DNA from: Tubulanus polymorphus
Taxonomy: Eukaryota > Nemertea > Palaeonemertea > Tubulaniformes > Tubulanidae
Reading direction: 5' to 3'
Length of the DNA stretch: 64,000 bases
NCBI RefSeq assembly: GCF_964204645.1
Contig: NC_134034.1
Coordinates: 124,001-188,000, forward strand
Shown: positions 12,914 through 25,300 of the stretch, in pieces
Numbering within the stretch: position 1 is the first letter of the stretch
Layout: every line of letters starts with the position of its first letter
Position numbers and translations under genes: made by a program
The notes under the pieces: generated by a model
Database searches by the model: none
The model's input: the letters and a program-made list of their open reading frames with translations, nothing else
What the model was told of the DNA's origin: nothing

Positions 12914-15900
12914 TATTACCCGTTCGGGTTCAGCATTCAATGCGTGAAAACAAACGTTATAATTGAATAACGACACGACGAGTCTAACCTTCCGGAACAA
13001 TACACTACCCGTTTCCCCCTATGACATCATCGAATACCGATTTGACTCATAGCTGGCCCATTACGTCATCAGGACGCAAATCGAATCATATTTTGTCCTA
13101 TTTACACCATAGAAAAAAAACTGCAACTAATTTAACATGAACTAACTGAAAGTAGCGCCACGTGAAGTGTGTTTGTTTATTTGTAGACGTGGTTATGTCG
13201 CGGTGTATTCACATTGTATTACTACTCCATAGCTGCTAACATGTTCTGGATGTTTGTCGAGGGATTATTTCTGCATACTCGAGTCGCCGTTTCGGTGTTT
13301 AATTCGGAAATACCGTTTTTCGTGTTTTATATTATAGGATGGGGTAAGTGTGATTCTCACTGTTTACGACAAATATGAATTCAATAAATTCATCAAATTG
13401 CTGCAAACTACTCCAAAATATTAAGATAAACTGGGGGTGTATGAGGGGTGAGTGGTGAGTGGGAGAAGAGAACATCAACAGGGAGAAAACAATTGACAAA
13501 TCGGGTGGTTCCCTTTACTGCGAGCAAAAAATTGATATTTCCATCGATTTTAGAAAAACCTATGATAACAAAAACAACACGGTATACCTCAAGGGGCAAT
13601 CCTTAGCCCCCATCTGTTTAATTATAAGTACGTTCGGCAATTTTAAAACTGCAAATATTCAAATCTATACCGCAGAAACGCTCGGGTTTTGTGTTGGATT
13701 TGTGTGCGCCCTAATTTACAAATGTTCAATAGATGTCTCTGTGTGTATATTTTACAGGTTTACCAGGAGTAGTAACGATCTGCTGGGCAGTTGTAACCCA
13801 TTTCACATCCAATAAACCATGTTGGGAAGAGAGCACAAAAAGTCCTTTCTTTCTTATCATCGTTGTGCCTATTGGTGTTGTCTTAGCGGTAAGTTCACGG
13901 CAAGCCTCGCCTCTAAAGTCCATATAATAGGCATAAGGATGCACCCTTTTTGTATATATTTGCATATTAAAATGGAGAATATACATGTCCATCCACGCGC
14001 GCTGTGATTGGTTAATTCCGCCGGATACACACTGTGATTGGCTAGGCAGTTCGTAGTACTAACCAATCATATCCTTTTGATTCACTAGTAATTGCTTTAA
14101 GGTCATTTATCCACAACCCGATTGGTTCGGCTATATAAGCGCTATGATTGGCTCGTTTACTGCCAATCAGATTTTGTAATGACCATATATGGCGTCTGTA
14201 TGCGGCTTCGAGTTTTAAATTGGTCGATTGTTGTTAGATCTGTAGTAACAGGAGAAATAGACTAACATCCAAACCAGCAGACAACCTAGTGATGAACCAG
14301 TTAATACACAACAGAATATCACTACACCTGGTTCTGAAAATATATATACAACAAATCATGAACACTTTCAGAAAAACGAGGCTACTTTCACGAATCCAGC
14401 TGTATACAGCATGGCTGCCTCCATTTATATCGAGCGAAATTACCTACCAATGATTGGATCCTTCGTGACAAAATGTCCGCCCCATCTCCCCCTATGACAT
14501 CATCAAATTCGTTAGTATCCCCCGCCCTTCAAAGAAAGAAAACCCAATCGACTCGGTATAGCAGTTTCAACAGCCATTTTGAATTGCCTACAGACATGCA
14601 GCTTTTTGGAACGTGCAGCCTTAGATATTTCCCATCAGTATCCTAGCCAGTAAAAACCCATTGAGACGATTCACAATACGTACCGACATCCATAGCTTTT
14701 AGAGTTTATCTGTAAAGGGTTGAAATTGATTTAAAGTGACAGCTGGATACAAACACAAACAGACGTGAATTGAATTGACTGTTGTGTGTCCAATGTTTAT
14801 CTTCAACTGACCATCAACCGAGTCGATATCCTAAAGATATTGTAGACATCTGTTACTGGTCACTCGCATTAAATCATTAATTGTTTTATCTTCATTATTC
14901 TTGTTCTCATTGTTTTATTTCTATTCGTTTCAGGTTAATTGTATTTTTATGTTTAATATCATTCGAATATTGATAACAAAACTACGAGCAAGTAACACAT
15001 TCGAGACAGCGCAGGTCAGGTAGGATTAGAAACCTGGATAACATGGCTGCCTTATATAGATCACCCTATGACATCATCGAATTACCGAATGATCCCACAT
15101 CCCTCCAGATAAACATATAACATTATCGAATATCTACTGATTTGATCTACCTCGCAATAAAGATGGCGGCTACCGCACACATGAATCCCGCCGAGACTTC
15201 ATCAGATTGCTTACTAGTGACCCTTCTAATAAAGATGTCTACCTCCACAAATCCCCCTATGACATCAGTTTATTGTTTATATATTTAAGGAAAGCGGCTA
15301 AAGCGATGATTGTTCTGTTCCCGCTGTTGGGAATTACGCAACTATTGATGTTTTTGGGTCCTTCGTCAACGACATCAAACAAGACACTTTATAAAGCGTA
15401 TCTGATATGTAACGCGTTACTCCAACCTTCCCAGGTAACTATATAACCCTAACCCAAATACATCCTAACCATTTATCTGTTTTCGGTCGAATTCAAGTTC
15501 CATTAACTCCAGTTGATTTCATTGTCCACCTCGGGATGAATTCTGAAATGTAGATTCTGTATTCGCAGGGTATATTCGTTGCCTTGATTTACTGCTTCCT
15601 AAACGCAGAGGTAAGAATTATTCACCCCTTCCCAAAATAAGGGGGACCTTCCAACACCCCTTCCCCAACTAAGAGGACCGTCCCATATCTCGCCTGTGAT
15701 ACCTATGAAGGTATCGAAAATTAATATTTTAGTATCAAATTCTTTTATTCTCTAAACTTAAACTACTAAAATTCCAATGGCCACTATTCGTCAAAGATCC
15801 TTGTAGCAGGTTATTCGAAGAAAACGACCTCATTGGTTGATAATAAAACTCTATAAACGGTAGTTTGTTGTTAATTCAGGTAAAAGCAGCTGTGAACAGA

Positions 15901-16317
15901 TGGTGGCAAAGACATCGTTTACGTCAGTTGGGAGGAACGAGGAATCGCCGGCGCAGTTCCAGAACGTCTTCTTTATTCCTGTCACAAACCGAGGTATTGT
16001 TTATGGTGGCTATTCGTCGCAATGTGTTTAAACGCCGTCAGTCAGACTTATCGGCAGATGGCGCTAGTATCAGCGCTATAAGCGAGGCCACAGTTGAGGC
16101 CCCCGCGGCGGTCGCTAGAGGCGCTGCGCAACAGACGACCGAGACTACCGTCTGTAATACCACCGACCTGCATGATATTCCAGAAGAGCCATGCTCACCG
16201 ATGATTACAACGCCCCCTATCAGCCGCGGCCATAACAAAGAGGTCGCTAAGACCGCCGAGACTAAACATATAATTAGCTCACCGATGACGTCACTGGTTG
16301 AGGCGACTGATGTTTAA
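8495..16317 (+). CDS. Class B1 (secretin-type) G-protein-coupled receptor, 5' end missing
   Basis: Peptide-hormone receptor of the plasma membrane; 485 residues are visible. Exons: 8495-8611, 10600-10691, 10778-10905, 11496-11619, 13187-13343, 13758-13888, 14934-15019, 15290-15434, 15569-15610, 15880-16317; all introns are GT-AG and phases match. Exons 1-2 encode the hormone-binding domain (YCNQTWDEFMCWP, then CP, then GRWG and NYTDC) with five of the six expected cysteines. Seven TM segments follow. The TM3 cysteine (WLCRG) and the extracellular-loop-2 cysteine (KPCWEE) are present, as are FWMFVEGLFLH, KLRASNTFETAQVRKA and YCFLNAEV. The TM5-loop-TM6 part looks most like CRF/DH44-type and PDF receptors, so a neuropeptide ligand is likely, but the subfamily is unresolved. 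The tail ends ATDV, which fits a class I PDZ ligand. The first cysteine, signal peptide and start codon lie in unidentified upstream exons. Confidence 0.92.
9009..9225. repeat. 60-bp tandem repeat, about 3.6 copies, in GPCR intron
   Basis: The unit begins GTGACCCCTGGTGAGTAGAA and includes ACAGACACTACG and CCCTCTCAGCTGGA. The copies are about 85-95% identical by eye. Confidence 0.85.
10028..10405. repeat. Minisatellite CCATTCCTCACTCACTCTCT, ~14 copies, in GPCR intron
   Basis: A tandem array of a ~27-bp unit (CCATTCCTCACTCACTCTCT then CCTCCAA) with shorter variants that lack one CACT. It gives a spurious 202-codon open frame. Just downstream (10440-10560) a ~60-bp segment with GGCGCTAGTGT is duplicated once. 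Confidence 0.9.
11097..11441. repeat. 20-bp minisatellite, about 17 copies, in GPCR intron
   Basis: Near-perfect copies of GAGGAGGTGAAGGGCCCAGA. The minus strand has no stop in this repeat, which produces a spurious 139-codon frame. Confidence 0.95.
12070..12335. repeat. Duplicated ~115-bp purine-rich segment in GPCR intron
   Basis: Two copies of a block running from AATCCACAGCGAGACGAGCG through GAGAGGAAGG tracts to GATTCTCTGATTGTTGG. The second copy has an expanded GAGAGAGGATG tract. Confidence 0.8.
12868..12913. repeat. (GCGT)n microsatellite
   Basis: About ten GCGT/GTGC tetranucleotides in a CpG-rich context in a GPCR intron. Confidence 0.85.
13995..14225 (+). promoter_or_regulatory. Possible internal promoter: clustered CCAAT boxes plus TATATAAG
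   Basis: Within the intron between GPCR exons 6 and 7, seven CCAAT/ATTGG motifs occur in about 220 bp (for example TGATTGGTT, TGATTGGCT, ACCAATCATA, GCCAATCAGA). A TATATAAG box lies at 14132-14139 among them. This could be a promoter for a shorter transcript or a fragment of a mobile element. No first exon with a start codon joined to exon 7 was recognised. Confidence 0.3.
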
Positions 16318-16437
16318 AGTCTACCTGGGTCTCATTGGTCCAACTGGGGAATTCTACCGTGCCCCCTATCGTCAGATTCAGAAACTAACCGGTGTTTGGG
16401 CTGTGATGAGCTTTGCTTCTCCTCTCGTGGTTCAGTG

Positions 16438-16626
16438 GTTCAGTGGTTATATATATATATATACATACTGTATAAACAGCCCGCTGTACATATTATATAG
16501 TGTATTATCATATTTATTGTACGTTAGAAAATATAATATTGCATGTTATGGGTTGCGTTTCATAAAGCAGCAACAGCAGCAGCAACAGCAGCAGCAACAG
16601 CAGCAGCAGCACCAGCAGCAGCAGCA
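16438..16626 (+). repeat. (TA)n and (CAG)n microsatellites in the GPCR 3' UTR
   Basis: A short TA run at about 16446-16462 and about 18 CAG/CAA triplets at 16568-16626, both 3' of the receptor stop. The poly-glutamine frame at 16298-16645 overlaps the receptor's last bases in another phase and is not a credible protein. Confidence 0.85.
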
Positions 16627-16902
16627 CCATCGAAAATGTCTCTGACAGAAGATGTTTAAAGCAATATGATATAGATGCTGTTGTCTGCTCTGTAGAACCG
16701 CTTTATAAAACGCGCCTCCTGGTAGTAGGTCCCAATTCGTGGTACTATATTTGCACTTTCCTTCCTATAGGTGGCAGTAATGTGCTTCTATAATGATATT
16801 TATATCTGTAGATTCGACTGTATTAGAAACACGTCGATTTTTTGTTATATCGTGGAGAATTATCTCAACGTGATTATGTTATTTATGATTGGACTTTATT
16901 TG

Positions 16903-16908
16903 AATAAA
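16903..16908 (+). terminator. Poly(A) signal AATAAA for the GPCR gene
   Basis: A canonical AATAAA about 590 bp after the receptor stop, in AT-rich sequence. It would place the 3' UTR end near 16925. This is the first convincing signal downstream, but usage is inferred. Confidence 0.5.
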
Positions 16909-16925
16909 TAATCTATTTACCTCAT

Positions 16926-19900
16926 TAGCATATTCATAATTAGATGGTATATTAACCAATCGGCAACCCAGTTCCACAGTTGTCAGTTATTATGATTCAA
17001 GGTGATTGATAATTGATAAGACTTGAACTGGTGGAATTGGGGACTATCTGTGGAGTGTGAGGTGGCGCAGAAATGAAAAAGCTGACGTCTTGTATATTTG
17101 CAGCAGAGCTTTGCATTCACTCGGCATTTCTCGGAACTTTTTCGTGTATTTCCGGATGTTTCCGGTCGCAAACTACACGGAGGATTCCGAGGAGAGTTGA
17201 ATGGATGACGTCACCATCTTAATTATATGCAAATCATATGCAAACGAGCGATGATATCAATTTGACGTCATTTTCGTGGTATGAGTGATTGGATGTAACC
17301 TGAACCAGCGTGCAGAGGAACGGGAAATGTACACAAGATGTACCAGGACGTAGCACACGTGACTACACAACAACTGGTGACGTGCACACGAAACCATTTC
17401 AATATCGAGTCAGGAGAAGGCGATTGATTAGATTCAGAGTTGTAGCAGTAGTAAGGATTATATCTGCACTATTTATTCGGTTCCTGAAGCTTCTTGAATT
17501 TTGCTGCGTTTTTGACCGTTTCTGTTTCTCTTATAACAATAACACCTTTATTAGATAGTAGCGCCATCTTTAGGCATGTTAGTAAAGCACTGACACTTTA
17601 ATGCACGTGCACACACATAGAGGGCGTGGTTGGGAAAAAAACCATAATCTAAGCGTTTCTTCGGCCGAGTTATCACGTGATGCATGAAATTCAATTCAAA
17701 TGCTTTAATATTGCTTTTGTATGGTGACAGTTTTTCGTACTAACCCCTTCGCCCTCTGCTTATCACCCCAGCTCCCCCCCCCAACTCACCCCCCTCAACT
17801 CACCCCCCCTCAACTAACCCCCACCCGTCATGTCGTCATTTGCTTTAGCCCTGACAGTGACCTCTATGCGATCAGTGAGTGACCACTATGTGATCAGTGA
17901 GTGACCTCTATGCGATCAGTGAGTGACCACTATGTGATCAGTGAGTGACCTCTATGCGATCAGTGAGTGACCACTATGCGATCAGTGAGTGACCTCTATG
18001 CGATCAGTGAGTGACCTCTATGCGATCAGTGAGTGACCACTATGCGATCAGTGAGTGACCACTATGCGATCAGTGAGTGACCTCTATGCGATCAGTGAGT
18101 GACCTCTATGCGATCAGTGAGTGACCACTATGCGATCAGTGAGTGACCTCTATGCGATCAGTGAGTGACCTCTATGTGATCAGTGAGTGACCTCTATGCG
18201 ATCAGTGAGTGACCTCTATGTGATCAGTGAGTGACCTCTATGTGATCAGTGAGTGACCACTATGCGATCAGTGAGTGACCTCTATGCGATCAGTGAGTGA
18301 CCTCTATGCGATCAGTGAGTGACCTCTATGCGATCAGTGAGTGACCACTATGCGATCAGTGAGTGACCTCTATGCGATCAGTGAGTGACCTCTATGCGAT
18401 CAGTGAGTGACCTCTATGTGATCAGTGAGTTACCACTATGTGATCAGTGAGTGACCTCTATGTGATCAGTGAGTGACCACTATGCGATCAGTGAGTGACC
18501 TCTATGTGATCAGTGAGTGACCACTATGCGATCAGTGAGTGACCATTATGCGATCAGTGAGTGACCTCTATGCGATCAGTGAGTGACCACAATGTGATCA
18601 GTGAGTGACCACTATGTGATCAGTGAGTGACCTCTATGCGATCAGTGAGTGACCACTATGCGATCAGTGAGTGACCTCTATGCGATCAGTGAGTGACCAC
18701 TATGTGATCAGTGAGTGACCTCTATGCGATCAGTGAGTGACCTCTATGCGATCAGTGAGTGACCACTATGTGATCAGTGAGTGACCTCTATGCGATCAGT
18801 GAGTGACCTCTATGCGATCAGTGAGTGACCACTATGTGATCAGTGAGTGACCTCTATGCGATCAGTGAGTGACCTCTATGCGATCAGTGAGTGACCACTA
18901 TGTGATCAGTGAGTGACCGCACTGACGGTAATGTTGCACTAGATTACAAATTGAGTCCAATATTTAACTCGTGATTTACAGACTAGTGTGAAGTGTGTTT
19001 TAATTGGGATTCGAACCCCATTCGCGTTAAATGAAGTCTAAATAGCGTCACAAATGTGGTATTCGAACCTGACGTCATTATGCTTCGGCTGGTGACGCCA
19101 TCGGGTTCGAATCCCGAATATGCGACGCACCGATATTAAAATCGCATGATTTATTTATTAAATGTTAATGTTTTATTTAACGATGCTGTCCATCACCGCC
19201 GCTTATGCCGCTTCCTGTTTTTCGTTTCAGAACCAAAACGGTCCGTTGGTATGCGCGTACCCTAACGTCACTTCCCCGCCACGTATAACAATTACTACTT
19301 GTTAACTCGCTCGCTACGTGTTGTCATAGTAACCGACTATATTTACGTAAGTTCACACACACACATAGTAGACGCATGCGCATTGGCTGACCACGTGTTC
19401 TCTGGTATCATTCATAAAGCGGTTAATATTGAATATGGTTGAAATTCACCTAAATAAACTTCTTTATGAACGGTACCAACATATTTGTTTATATTCCCCT
19501 TATGACATCATCGATATCGTGTATACGCTACAATAGCTACATCCATGCTTGACGTCATATGAGGCTTTGATTGAATTGCATTTAATTCAACCCTTAGCTG
19601 ATAGTATCGATTTGCGCTGAAATTAGTCAATAATTCAGTTGAAGGCGCGACTTCTGGGATTTCGAGTCTAAAAGTTTAAAAACTATGTGTAATATTATGA
19701 ATTGTAGAAGATGCAAGCAGCGCACAATAACGGGACATCATCGTCTGCTGGTCTGAGATTGATTCGTTGTAACGGTATCGTCACCAGGAACAACGGTGTC
19801 AAACATATAGACATCTCGTGGACTCAGAACACTGACACATCCGGGGATTCATCGAGTAGGCGCCTGGAAACTACGAACTGAGGAATGCGTGAATCGTGGA

Positions 19901-20930
19901 TCGGGTGCCTGCAAACTACGGAATTTCAAAACTTAACGTTCAAAGTGTTCAAACTGTAATAGATACAGAAGTGAAGTTACTAAACTTCGTTGAAAACATT
20001 CTGCTAAGCCAGACCCGTGCACCCTCTATTGGGCGGCTGATGAACTCGAAAAACGTAAGAAAAAAATGTGTTTCGTTTTTTTGTGCCAAATATCAGACGA
20101 AAATCTTCAAGTTCGCGATATACTGTGTCCTGATTGGCTGAGGCCGGTCAAGGTTACGAAATAGGACGCGCTGATTGGCTGATAATGGTGCAACGGTCAA
20201 GGATACGAAATAGTCTCTAGCGACATTTGAAACAAGTAACAATAACAGTTAACTTTTTAAAGGTTACGATCAATATATAAAACATGCCATGTACAGAATG
20301 GAAACTACACCAATCATCTGCCTTTAAAAACAGTGTCATCTAAATTCAGGTCACTATATTAACATATTCCAATTAGAAATAGTGTGTAATTTAGGCCCAG
20401 GAACAGCGGACTCTAGACCCAAGAACCACAGGTGATAGGTGCCCCGGGAACCACGCCCTAGGCCCCGGGGCAACAGGTTACAGGTTCTGGGTTCAATGAT
20501 GCTATACGGTGGGACCTGGACGACCTAAGACCCTGGAACTACAGGGACGACGCGGGTTCTAGAACTCGACTCACTGACTGCAACCTCTCGGGTCAATGTC
20601 GTTTTATGTGTTAATTATGGCGAATGATTTTCGTTAATTATTCATTGCAAATATTAATTATTTAAATGATATGTAAATATGTAAATTTGTATCCTGTTTA
20701 AACTATTTAATGTGCGAATAAAACCTGTTGGTATATTATTGATTTTGTTTTCGGTAATTCATCAAGTCGACTGTCCCGGGTTTGAACCCATGGATTCTCC
20801 ATCACCTCGATGCAGATAGATGATGAGTGTCGCCATTTATTAGAATTTTTCTGAGCTATCAAATACCAGGATTTGACACTTACCCAATCATACCGAGTGG
20901 TTTACGTGATGACTGCGGGGTACACGGGTC
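16926..20930. other. Gene-free stretch with satellite and tRNA-like fragments
   Basis: No supported coding sequence. It contains the 22-bp satellite at 17861-18917. Around 19005-19120 there are three RGTTCGAAYC-type motifs like pol III B boxes, but no complete cloverleaf. Near 20130-20170 two TGATTGGCTGA motifs occur in a duplicated segment. A degenerate repeat at 20760-20935 shares sequence with the inverted-arm element just downstream. Confidence 0.6.
17861..18917. repeat. 22-bp satellite, about 48 copies
   Basis: Tandem copies of CTCTATGCGATCAGTGAGTG plus AC. Two positions vary: CTCT or CACT at the start, and TGCGATC or TGTGATC in the middle (a CpG to TpG change). From about 18690 to the end the variants form a regular three-monomer, 66-bp higher-order pattern, which indicates recent unequal exchange or slippage in blocks. 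Confidence 0.95.
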
Positions 20931-21214
20931 GGGCCTGTATTTTGTTTCAATTATTTCATATTCTACTGAGGAGATTTTGGAGACAGTGATGAATCGAGCT
21001 TGCTGAATCTTCAGGACAATATGTAGCCAGAAAATATCAATCTTTAGACCTATCTGTTGTTTATCAGTTACCTTCGCCTAACCAGTCCACATGATCGCCA
21101 TCTATTGGAATTTTCCTGAACTATCAGATTTCTGAATTTGACACTACCAAAGATTTGTATACGAACGAAATTTCTCATGCGCCATCTACTGACAACATAG
21201 TGAATGTCGTCAAT

Positions 21215-21845
21215 GTGTCTGTATCGGTCCTATCGGAACTGTATCAATCCTATTGGATCTGTATCGGTCCAATTGGACCTGTATCGGTCCAATTGGATCT
21301 GTATCGGTCCAATTGGATCTGTATCGGTCCAATTGGATCTGTATCTGTCCAATTGGATCCGTATTGGGCCTATTGGGTCAGTATCGGTCCTATTGGATCT
21401 GTATCAATCCAATTGGATCTGTATCAATCCTATTGGACCTGTATCGGTCCAATTGGATCTGTATCGGTCCAATTGGATCTGTATCAATCCAATTGGATCG
21501 GTATCGGTCCAATTGGATCTGTATCGGTCCAATTGGATCGGTATCGGTCCTATTGGATCTGTATCGGTCCTATTGGATCTGTATCGGTCCTATTGGGTCT
21601 GTATCGGTCCTATTGGATCCGTATTGGGCCTATTGGATCTGTATCTGTCTAATTGGACCTGTATCAATCCTATCGGAACTGTATCGGTCCAATTGGATCT
21701 GTATCGGTCCTATTGGACCTGTATCGGTCCTATCGGAACTGTATCAGTCCTATTGGATCTGTATCAATCCAATTGGACCTGTATCGGTCTAATTGGATCT
21801 GTATCGGTCCAATTGGATCTGTAACAATCCCATTGGATCTGATTA
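21215..21845 (+). repeat. 20-bp satellite array 1, about 31 copies
   Basis: Monomer GGTCCTATTGGATCTGTATC with T/A, CC/AA and TCT/ACC variants. It is the exact reverse complement of the monomer of the larger array to its right. Frames of 165-206 codons in all + phases result from a stop-free monomer whose length is not a multiple of three; they are not genes. Confidence 0.95.
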
Positions 21846-21889
21846 CGTGAACATCACGTGAACCACTCGGTATTAACGGGTTCGAACCC

Positions 21890-21958
21890 GTTGATACCGA
21901 GTGATTCACGTGATGTCTGCGAAATACACGGGTCGGGTGTCCCGGGTTCGAACCGCAT
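21890..21958 (+). other. tRNA-Ser-like head of a possible SINE
   Basis: ACCGAGTGATTCACGTGATG resembles a tRNA-Ser A-box region (CCGAGTGGTTAAGGC type) and is followed about 40 bp later by GGGTTCGAACC, a B box. The A-box part is repeated at 20893-20935 and, next to the right arm, at 21961-21975. No cloverleaf can be drawn, so this is at most a tRNA-derived retroposon head. Confidence 0.4.
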
Positions 21959-22344
21959 GATACCGAGTGGTTCAGATGACGACATTCACTCTGTTGTCAG
22001 TAGATGGCGCATGAGAAATATCGTTGATACACAAATCTTTGGTCGGGTCAAATTCAGAAATCTGATAGTTCAGCAAAATTCCAATAGATGGCGACCATGT
22101 GGTTTGTTAATTGAAGGTAACCGATTAACAATAGGCTCGATTTCATCACTGTCTCCAAAATCTGCTCAGCTAAAGAAGAAATAATTGAGACAATAAACAG
22201 GATTTTACTTGATACATATATATTTTATTTATTTATCTTATTTAACAAAATGAAAAAAATGTTAATACATTATAATATTGATTTTAATGTTACTAGTTAT
22301 ACTGAACCTTGTCCAGGGAAGTGTAGAAACTATATGGTGCCATA

Positions 22345-25300
22345 AAAATGATACAGATCCAACAGGACCGATACATATCAGATAGGACCGATACAGATCC
22401 AATAGGATTGATACAGATCCGATAGGACCGATACAGGTCCAATTAGACAGATACAGATCCAATTGGACCGATACAGATCCAATTGGACAGATACAGATTC
22501 AATTGGACCGTTACAGATCCAATAGGACCGATACAGATCCAATTGGACAGATACAAACCCAATAGGACCGATACAGATCCAATAGGACCGATACAGATCC
22601 AATTGGACAGATACAGATTCAATTGGACAGATACAGGTCCAATTGGACCGATACAGGTCCAATAGGATTAATACAGATCCAATAGGATTGATACAAACCC
22701 AATAGGCCCAATACAGGTCCAATAGGCCCGATACAGGTCCAATAGGCCCAATACAGATCCAATAGGATTAATACAAACCCAATAGGATTGATACAAACCC
22801 AAAAGGCCCAATACAGATCCAATAGGACCGATACAGACCCAATAGGCCCAATACAGATCCAATAGGACCGATATAGATCCAATAGGCCCAATACAGATCC
22901 AATAGGACCGATACAGATCCAATAGGATTAATACAGATCCAATAGGATTGATACAAACCCAATAGGCCCAATACAGATTCAATTGGACCGATACAGACCC
23001 AATAGGACCGATACAGACCCAATAGGATTAATACAAACCCAATAGGATTGATACAAACCCAAAAGGCCCAATACAGATCCAATAGGACCGATACAGACCC
23101 AATAGGCCCAATACAGGTCCAATAGGACCGATACAGGTCCAATAGGACCGATACAGACCCAATAGGACCGATACAGACCCAATAGGATTAATACAAACCC
23201 AATAGGATTGATACAAACCCAAAAGGCCCAATACAGATCCAATAGGACCGATACAGACCCAATAGGCCCAATACAGATCCAATAGGACCGATACAGATCC
23301 AATAGGATTAATACAGATCCAATAGGATTGATACAAACCCAAAAGGCCCAATACAGATCCAATAGGACCGATACAGACCCAATAGGCCCAATACAGATCC
23401 AATAGGACCGATACAGGTCCAATAGGACCGATACAGACCCAATAGGCCCAATACAGATCCAATAGGACCGATACAGATCCAATAGGATTAATACAGATCC
23501 AATAGGATTGATACAGATCCAATTGGACCGATACAGATCCGATAGGACCGTTACAGATCCGTTAGGACCGATACAGACCCAATAGGCCCAATACGGATCC
23601 AATAGGACCGATACAGATCCAATTGGACAGATACAAACCCAATAGGACCGATACAGATCCAATAGGACCGATACAGATCCAATTGGACAGATACAAACCC
23701 AATAGGACCGATACAGATCCAATAGGACCGATACAGATCCAATTGGACAGATACAGATTCAATTGGACAGATACAGGTCCAATTGGACCGATACAGGTCC
23801 AATAGGATTAATACAGATCCAATAGGATTGATACAAACCCAATAGGCCCAATACAGGTCCAATAGGCCCGATACAGGTCCAATAGGCCCAATACAGATCC
23901 AATAGGATTAATACAAACCCAATAGGATTGATACAGATCCAATTGGATTGATACAGATCCAATAGGACCGATACAGACCCAATAGGCCCAATACAGATCC
24001 AATAGGACCGATATAGATCCAATAGGCCCAATACAGATCCAATAGGACCGATACAGATCCAATAGGATTAATACAGATCCAATAGGATTGATACAAACCC
24101 AATAGGCCCAATACAGATTCAATTGGACCGATACAGACCCAATAGGACCGATACAGACCCAATAGGATTAATACAAACCCAATAGGATTGATACAAACCC
24201 AAAAGGCCCAATACAGATCCAATAGGACCGATACAGACCCAATAGGCCCAATACAGGTCCAATAGGACCGATACAGGTCCAATAGGACCGATACAGACCC
24301 AATAGGACCGATACAGACCCAATAGGATTAATACAAACCCAATAGGATTGATACAAACCCAAAAGGCCCAATACAGATCCAATAGGACCGATACAGACCC
24401 AATAGGCCCAATACAGATCCAATAGGACCGATACAGATCCAATAGGATTAATACAGATCCAATAGGATTGATACAAACCCAATAGGCCCAATACAGGTCC
24501 AATAGGCCCGATACAGATCCAATTGGACCTATACAGACCCAATAGGACCGATACAGACCCAATAGGACCGATACAGACCCAATAGGATTAATACAAACCC
24601 AATAGGATTGATACAAACCCAAAAGGCCCAATACAGTTCCAATAGGACCGATACAGACCCAATAGGCCCAATACAGGTCCAATAGGACCGATACAGGTCC
24701 AATAGGACCGATACAGACCCAATAAGCCCAATACAGATCCAATAGGACCGATACAGATCCAATAGGATTAATACAGATCCAATAGGATTGATACAAACCC
24801 AATAGGCCCAATACAGGTCCAATAGGCCCGATACAGATCCAATTGGACCTATACAGACCCAATAGGACCGATACAGACCCAATAGGACCGATACAGACCC
24901 AATAGGATTAATACAAACCCAATAGGATTGATACAAACCCAAAAGGCCCAATACAGTTCCAATTGGACCGATACAGACCCAATAGGCCCAATACAGGTCC
25001 AATAGGACCGATACAGGTCCAATAGGACCGATACAGACCCAATAGGACCGATACAGACCCAATAGGATTAATACAAACCCAATAGGATTGATACAAACCC
25101 AAAAGGCCCAATACAGATCCAATAGGACCGATACAGACCCAATAGGCCCAATACAGATCCAATAGGACCGATACAGATCCAATAGGATTAATACAGATCC
25201 AATAGGATTGATACAAACCCAATAGGCCCAATACAGATCCAATAGGACCGATACAGACCCAATAGGCCCAATACAGATCCAATAGGACCGATACAGATCC

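Larger units (their letters stand above)
20935..22203. mobile_element. Inverted-arm element enclosing a 20-bp satellite array
   Basis: The left arm (20935-21212) and right arm (21977-22203) are inverted copies of each other. Shared segments include AGATTTTGGAGACAGTGATG, GCCATCTATTGGAATTTT, ATCAGATTTCTGAATTTGAC and TCTCATGCGCCATCTACTGA. The left arm has roughly 50 extra bases. The arms end abruptly and together at GAATGTCGTCA. Between them lie a 20-bp satellite array and a tRNA-like segment. This fits a foldback-type or pearl-like non-autonomous transposon with an internal repeat core. No transposase is present, so the class is unresolved. Confidence 0.55.

Noticed and set aside
16298-16645. 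Poly-glutamine protein
   Set aside because: Overlaps the GPCR stop region in another phase and comes from a CAG repeat in the 3' UTR. No homology or splice support.
17861-18917. CRISPR-like array
   Set aside because: The copies are contiguous with no unique spacers, and the sequence is eukaryotic. It is a satellite.
19005-19120. tRNA genes suggested by GGTTCGAATCC-type motifs
   Set aside because: B-box-like motifs are present but no A box at the right distance and no foldable acceptor or anticodon stem was found.
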